Origin: Latilactobacillus curvatus JCM 1096 = DSM 20019
Lineage (GTDB): Bacteria > Bacillota > Bacilli > Lactobacillales > Lactobacillaceae
Length of the DNA stretch: 64,000 bases
Direction of reading: 5' to 3'
Assembly (NCBI RefSeq): GCF_004101845.1
Contig: NZ_CP026116.1
Span: 682,001-746,000 of the forward strand
A program made the position numbers and the translations under genes. Shown here piece by piece: positions 61,322 to 64,000 of this stretch (position 1 is its first letter; the number at the start of each line of letters is the position of its first letter). The notes under the pieces were generated by a model. The model searched no databases. It was not told the origin of the DNA and worked only from the letters and a program-made list of their open reading frames with translations.

Positions 61322-61331
61322 ATAAATTATG

Positions 61332-61345
61332 ATTGGGTATATAGG
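61332..61345. repeat. attR core
   Basis: Same 14 bp as attL (20468-20481). It covers the last 13 bases of tRNA-Gln, so the tRNA gene remains whole after integration. Confidence 0.88.
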
Positions 61346-61405
61346 GCTCGAACCTATAAATTCCGGATTCAGAGTCCGGTGCCTTACCAATTTGGCGAAT
61401 ACCCA
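61333..61405 (-). tRNA. tRNA-Gln, anticodon CUG
   Basis: 73-nt cloverleaf: acceptor TGGGTAT/ATACCCA, anticodon loop CTCTGAA (anticodon CTG), T-loop TTCGAGC. CCA is not encoded. It is the prophage integration target and appears intact. Confidence 0.92.
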
Positions 61406-61509
61406 ATATCATCAACGAATACTATGATACTGCACACTCCAGACGTTGTCAATTATGATTTTTAACAAATCTTTAAAAGAGGACTATACTATTCTTGGAG
61501 GTGGTTCCA

Positions 61510-61764
61510 ATGATGAAAAAAGCAGAAATCGAAAAATTATTTGACGGGAAAGTTGCCGTATATGATCAAGACCACGTTGTGATTGATTGGATAGATTCAC
61601 GCAGGACGCTTGAAGTCACAATTGATAAAGATATTCTAAATCTACTGATAAACCATCAGGACTATATTCGGAATATCTTGAAACATTTAAAGAGACAAAC
61701 AAATCGCACTATGACCAAGGAAATTATTAACATTAATCGTCGTAACTATAAAATCTTCATTTAG
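61510..61764 (+). CDS. Hypothetical protein, 84 aa
   Basis: ATG 61510 after GGAGGTGG. A TTAACA-17 bp-TATACT promoter (about 61461-61489) lies directly upstream. Basic C-terminal half (KRQTNRTMTKEIININRRNYK). No family recognised; monocistronic. Confidence 0.65.
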   Translation: MMKKAEIEKLFDGKVAVYDQDHVVIDWIDSRRTLEVTIDKDILNLLINHQDYIRNILKHLKRQTNRTMTKEIININRRNYKIFI

Positions 61765-61833
61765 CCTCGCTAGAGTCAATTAACCATTGACATTACAGGC
61801 TTTATTCGCTAAGATATTAGTTGTTCCGAACAT

Positions 61834-61906
61834 TGCCCGTTGGTCAAATCGGTTAAGACGTCGCCCTCTCAAGGCGGAGTTACGGGTTCGATCCCCGTAC
61901 GGGTGA
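61834..61906 (+). tRNA. tRNA-Glu, anticodon CUC
   Basis: Cloverleaf with anticodon loop CTCTCAA, stem TCGCC/GGCGG, T-loop TTCGATC. The acceptor TGCCCGT/ACGGGTG ends in two G-T wobble pairs, unusual at position 1. No CCA encoded. A terminator follows. Confidence 0.88.
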
Positions 61907-61930
61907 TATTTAAAACAGCCTAGAACCCAG

Positions 61931-61964
61931 AAAAGCCGTTAAACTAAGGTTTAGCGGCTTTTTT
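61931..61964 (+). terminator. Terminator after tRNA-Glu
   Basis: AAAAGCCGTTAAAC and GTTTAGCGGCTTTT (14-bp stem, one G-T) followed by a T run. Confidence 0.85.
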
Positions 61965-61981
61965 GTTTGTTTAAAACGTGT

Positions 61982-62028
61982 AAAAAAGCTAGCCTCCTGA
62001 CGCTTTAGTTAGGGGGCTAGTTTTTTTA
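61982..62028. terminator. Terminator overlapping the end of the yolD-like gene
   Basis: Minus strand: ACTAGCCCCCTAAC with GTCAGGAGGCTAGC, followed by six T. The yolD-like stop codon lies in its loop, so the last codons form the ascending stem. Confidence 0.75.
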
Positions 62029-62389
62029 TTGCGTAGATTTCTTCTATTAAAATGGCTTCATTTGCCACAATTATTTGGCTACCAAACCAGCCACTGATTA
62101 AACCTTCCACCTTACTGGGTACAATACCTTCTATTGAACGTTCTGCTTTGTCGATTTGAACCGGATAACATTTAACAATTGCGTCATTGATGGTATTAGC
62201 AATCATCTCAGCAGTCATCGCCTCAATGTGTTTTTCATTGCGCTTACGATCTTGTACGCGGTTATTCTTATCTAACACTGCCGTATGATCGCTTAAATAG
62301 AACCCTTGCCATTTCATCATGCCACGATCATAATAATCATACTTCAAAAATTGATTAACCAAATTGGGATCATATTCATCATTATTCAT
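62009..62389 (-). CDS. YolD-like protein
   Basis: 126 aa from ATG 62389 (GGAGGG 8 bp upstream). Contains FLKYDYYDRGMMKWQGFYLSDHTA, the YolD family pattern. YolD-like proteins are encoded with Y-family polymerases in Firmicutes and are thought to work with them. It overlaps the polymerase gene by 8 bp. Confidence 0.85.
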   Translation of the reverse strand: MNNDEYDPNLVNQFLKYDYYDRGMMKWQGFYLSDHTAVLDKNNRVQDRKRNEKHIEAMTAEMIANTINDAIVKCYPVQIDKAERSIEGIVPSKVEGLISGWFGSQIIVANEAILIEEIYAIKKLAP

Positions 62390-63686
62390 AGGCGTTCCCT
62401 CCAGCATGCCCACCGACTAAGCCAGCACGCTCAATTGCAGTCGCACCTTTTACTTTGCTAGACAATTTGACCACCGATGTAAAACCGTAGCGCTTGCGAA
62501 TTTCATCGACCGTGCTATCTAATTTCTGCTTTTTCAAATTAATAAACTGTGTGTCGAACATATCTAATTGTTCCGCACTATCGTCAACCAAATTGCTGCA
62601 CGCAATACTAATATGCCGAATCGATTCGTGTTGCCATTCTTCACGAAAAAGTTGGATGGCATGTTTTGTGAGTTGCTGATTAGCATTAGTCGCATCAATC
62701 TTCATTGAACGCCCAAAACCACCACGCGATGCATCCTCTTTTGCAGCAAATGAAAAGCCAATCCCCAGACTGATAACCGTGGTCGCCTTGTGATGCGCCC
62801 TGAGACGTGCAGCCACTTGCTCTGCAATTTCCCGAATCACAACTTCAATCTCAGCTTGGATAAAATAATCGCGTGGTAATACCTGACTATTCCCATAAGA
62901 CTTCTCTTTGGCCTTATATTTATGCCGTACAACGGCCCGATCAATCCCCCAACTAAACGCAAACAACTGCGCGCCCATGACACCCATTTCTTGTTTTAAC
63001 CGATAGGGATTTGTATGCGCAATATCGTACATCGAATGAATGTGTTTCTGATTCAGTTTCTCTGCCGTACGATGCCCAATTGACCAGACATCATCTAACT
63101 GGGTCACTGGCCACAGTTTATCTGGGACATCTTCATAATGCCATTCTGCAATCAAACTGTGATTCCGTTTGGCCTCAAGATCCAATGCGAGCTTGGCAAG
63201 TAGCGGATTATCGCCAATCCCCACCGTTAAATAAATGCCCGTTTCTTTTTTTACAGCCAGCTGAATTTTACGTGCGACTTCGTACGGCGTCGCTCCAAAG
63301 AGTTGCCAACTATCCGTGACATCAAGTAACGATTCATCAATGGAATACGGTTGAATATCTTCTTCTGCCGTAAATTGCTGAAAAATACGGTTAATCTTCT
63401 GGTTCACTTGGATGTACAAATTCATCTTGGGTGGCTCAATGATTAACCGCTTATCATGAATTGGAACATCCCGGGCACGCGTTACGTTACTGATACCAAA
63501 TAATTTCTTAGCCATGGGACTGGCTGCCAATACTAAACCACTGCCCGTGTTTTTCTCCGTGGACATCACCACCAAAATAGCCTTTAACGGATTCAGTTTC
63601 AACCGAACGGCCTCTACTGATGCGTAAAAAGATTTCGAATCAATCATTAAAATCACGCGGCGTAGTTCATTCTGATAGTCATACAC
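62382..63686 (-). CDS. Y-family DNA polymerase (UmuC/UvrX type)
   Basis: 434 aa. Palm motifs LMIDSKSFYASVEAVR (catalytic Asp) and YSIDESLLDVT (about 115-125), helix-hairpin-helix DDVWSIGHRTAEKL (about 197), and a C-terminal little-finger domain. It performs translesion synthesis. Similar genes sit on mobile elements and chromosomes of lactobacilli and are usually SOS-induced. Confidence 0.92.
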   Translation of the reverse strand: MYDYQNELRRVILMIDSKSFYASVEAVRLKLNPLKAILVVMSTEKNTGSGLVLAASPMAKKLFGISNVTRARDVPIHDKRLIIEPPKMNLYIQVNQKINRIFQQFTAEEDIQPYSIDESLLDVTDSWQLFGATPYEVARKIQLAVKKETGIYLTVGIGDNPLLAKLALDLEAKRNHSLIAEWHYEDVPDKLWPVTQLDDVWSIGHRTAEKLNQKHIHSMYDIAHTNPYRLKQEMGVMGAQLFAFSWGIDRAVVRHKYKAKEKSYGNSQVLPRDYFIQAEIEVVIREIAEQVAARLRAHHKATTVISLGIGFSFAAKEDASRGGFGRSMKIDATNANQQLTKHAIQLFREEWQHESIRHISIACSNLVDDSAEQLDMFDTQFINLKKQKLDSTVDEIRKRYGFTSVVKLSSKVKGATAIERAGLVGGHAGGNAYE

Positions 63687-63948
63687 GACTCTTCACCCCA
63701 ACTTGAATCTGACGCACTTGTTCATCTAATTCGCGTTGCCACCGATTAATCTCAATCAAGGTGACGGCTGATAGATGACGATAAATAAATTGCGGAAACT
63801 TATCGCGGTTGTAGTAATAATTCATTGAGTCAATCAAATCATCACTATGATTCACCGCTAATCGCCGCAATTCTAAAACTCCAAAGCCATTTAAATATAA
63901 ACTCAATCCTGTTTGATCTAGCGTAATCACTTCTTTATTCGTATGCAT
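63679..63948 (-). CDS. Hypothetical protein before the Y-family polymerase, 89 aa
   Basis: ATG 63948 after GAGGTG. Helical protein of unknown family that overlaps the polymerase start by 8 bp, forming a three-gene operon with it and yolD. Proteins of this size often lead such operons. CGAAC at 63990-63994 may be half of an SOS box cut by the window edge. Confidence 0.72.
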   Translation of the reverse strand: MHTNKEVITLDQTGLSLYLNGFGVLELRRLAVNHSDDLIDSMNYYYNRDKFPQFIYRHLSAVTLIEINRWQRELDEQVRQIQVGVKSRV

Positions 63949-64000
63949 CAGGCACACCTCTTTAATTCATCTTATGTCCTCTTAATTATACGAACATACA

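Noticed and set aside
1..64000. CRISPR arrays, insertion sequences, rRNA genes
   Set aside because: No regularly spaced repeats, no transposase reading frame and no rRNA sequence were seen.
63988..64000. A complete LexA box before the Y-family polymerase operon
   Set aside because: Only a CGAAC half-site is visible and the next expected base does not fit the consensus; the window ends there.

Overview
The window looks like a low-to-middle GC Firmicute of the Lactobacillaceae. Murein amidation genes (MurT/GatD), an aggregation-promoting-factor-like LysM protein and the style of the phage modules suggest Latilactobacillus (sakei/curvatus type); the genus is inferred, not proven. Three regions are visible: host chromosome (about 1-20,467), one complete-looking temperate siphophage of about 40.9 kb (20,468-61,345), and host chromosome again (to 64,000).

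Left host arm. A leftward operon runs tdk, prfA, prmC, sua5-type tsaC, glyA (cut by the window edge). Then come murT-gatD (rightward), an HD hydrolase, manA, a class C beta-lactamase-fold serine hydrolase, a TetR-controlled heterodimeric ABC exporter with a strong palindromic operator, a CsbD-like protein, an HrtBA-like ABC exporter, a CPBP protease, a DUF1275 membrane protein, mgsA, a flavodoxin-fold reductase and an Apf-like secreted protein.

Prophage. It sits in the 3' end of tRNA-Gln(CUG). A 14-bp core is repeated at attL (20,468-20,481) and attR (61,332-61,345), with paired arm-type repeats near each end. From the right: integrase, exported lipoprotein, ImmA-like protease and CI-like repressor (rightward); then leftward a Cro-like protein, a Rha/ORF6C antirepressor, a replication block (Gp157, helicase, Sak4-like ATPase, DUF669, prim-pol, VapE helicase, an iteron-rich candidate origin, VRR-NUC), small accessory genes, an orphan cytosine methyltransferase, an ArpU/RinA-type late regulator, and packaging, head, tail and lysis genes (HNH, TerS, TerL, portal, protease, capsid, connectors, tail tube, G/GT chaperone, tape measure, Dit, tail-tip/S74 protein, holins, amidase). 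A rightward cargo island (20,651-22,418) lies between lysin and attL.

The most unusual item is a 0.6-kb non-coding locus (43,668-44,300) directly downstream of the late regulator. It has its own promoter candidate preceded by direct repeats, two three-way-junction folds, three tRNA-like cloverleaves whose acceptor, D and T arms are intact but whose anticodon arms are aberrant, and an intrinsic terminator placed before the first late gene. Two programmed -1 frameshifts are also visible: the expected tail chaperone G/GT, and a CCCAAAA site at the end of the major capsid gene that would fuse an Ig-like (Big_2) domain onto a fraction of capsid subunits.

Right host arm. tRNA-Gln is intact at attR. 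It is followed by a small hypothetical gene, tRNA-Glu(CUC), and a leftward Y-family polymerase/YolD operon. Start codons given here were often moved to the codon with the best ribosome-binding site; this is stated where it matters.
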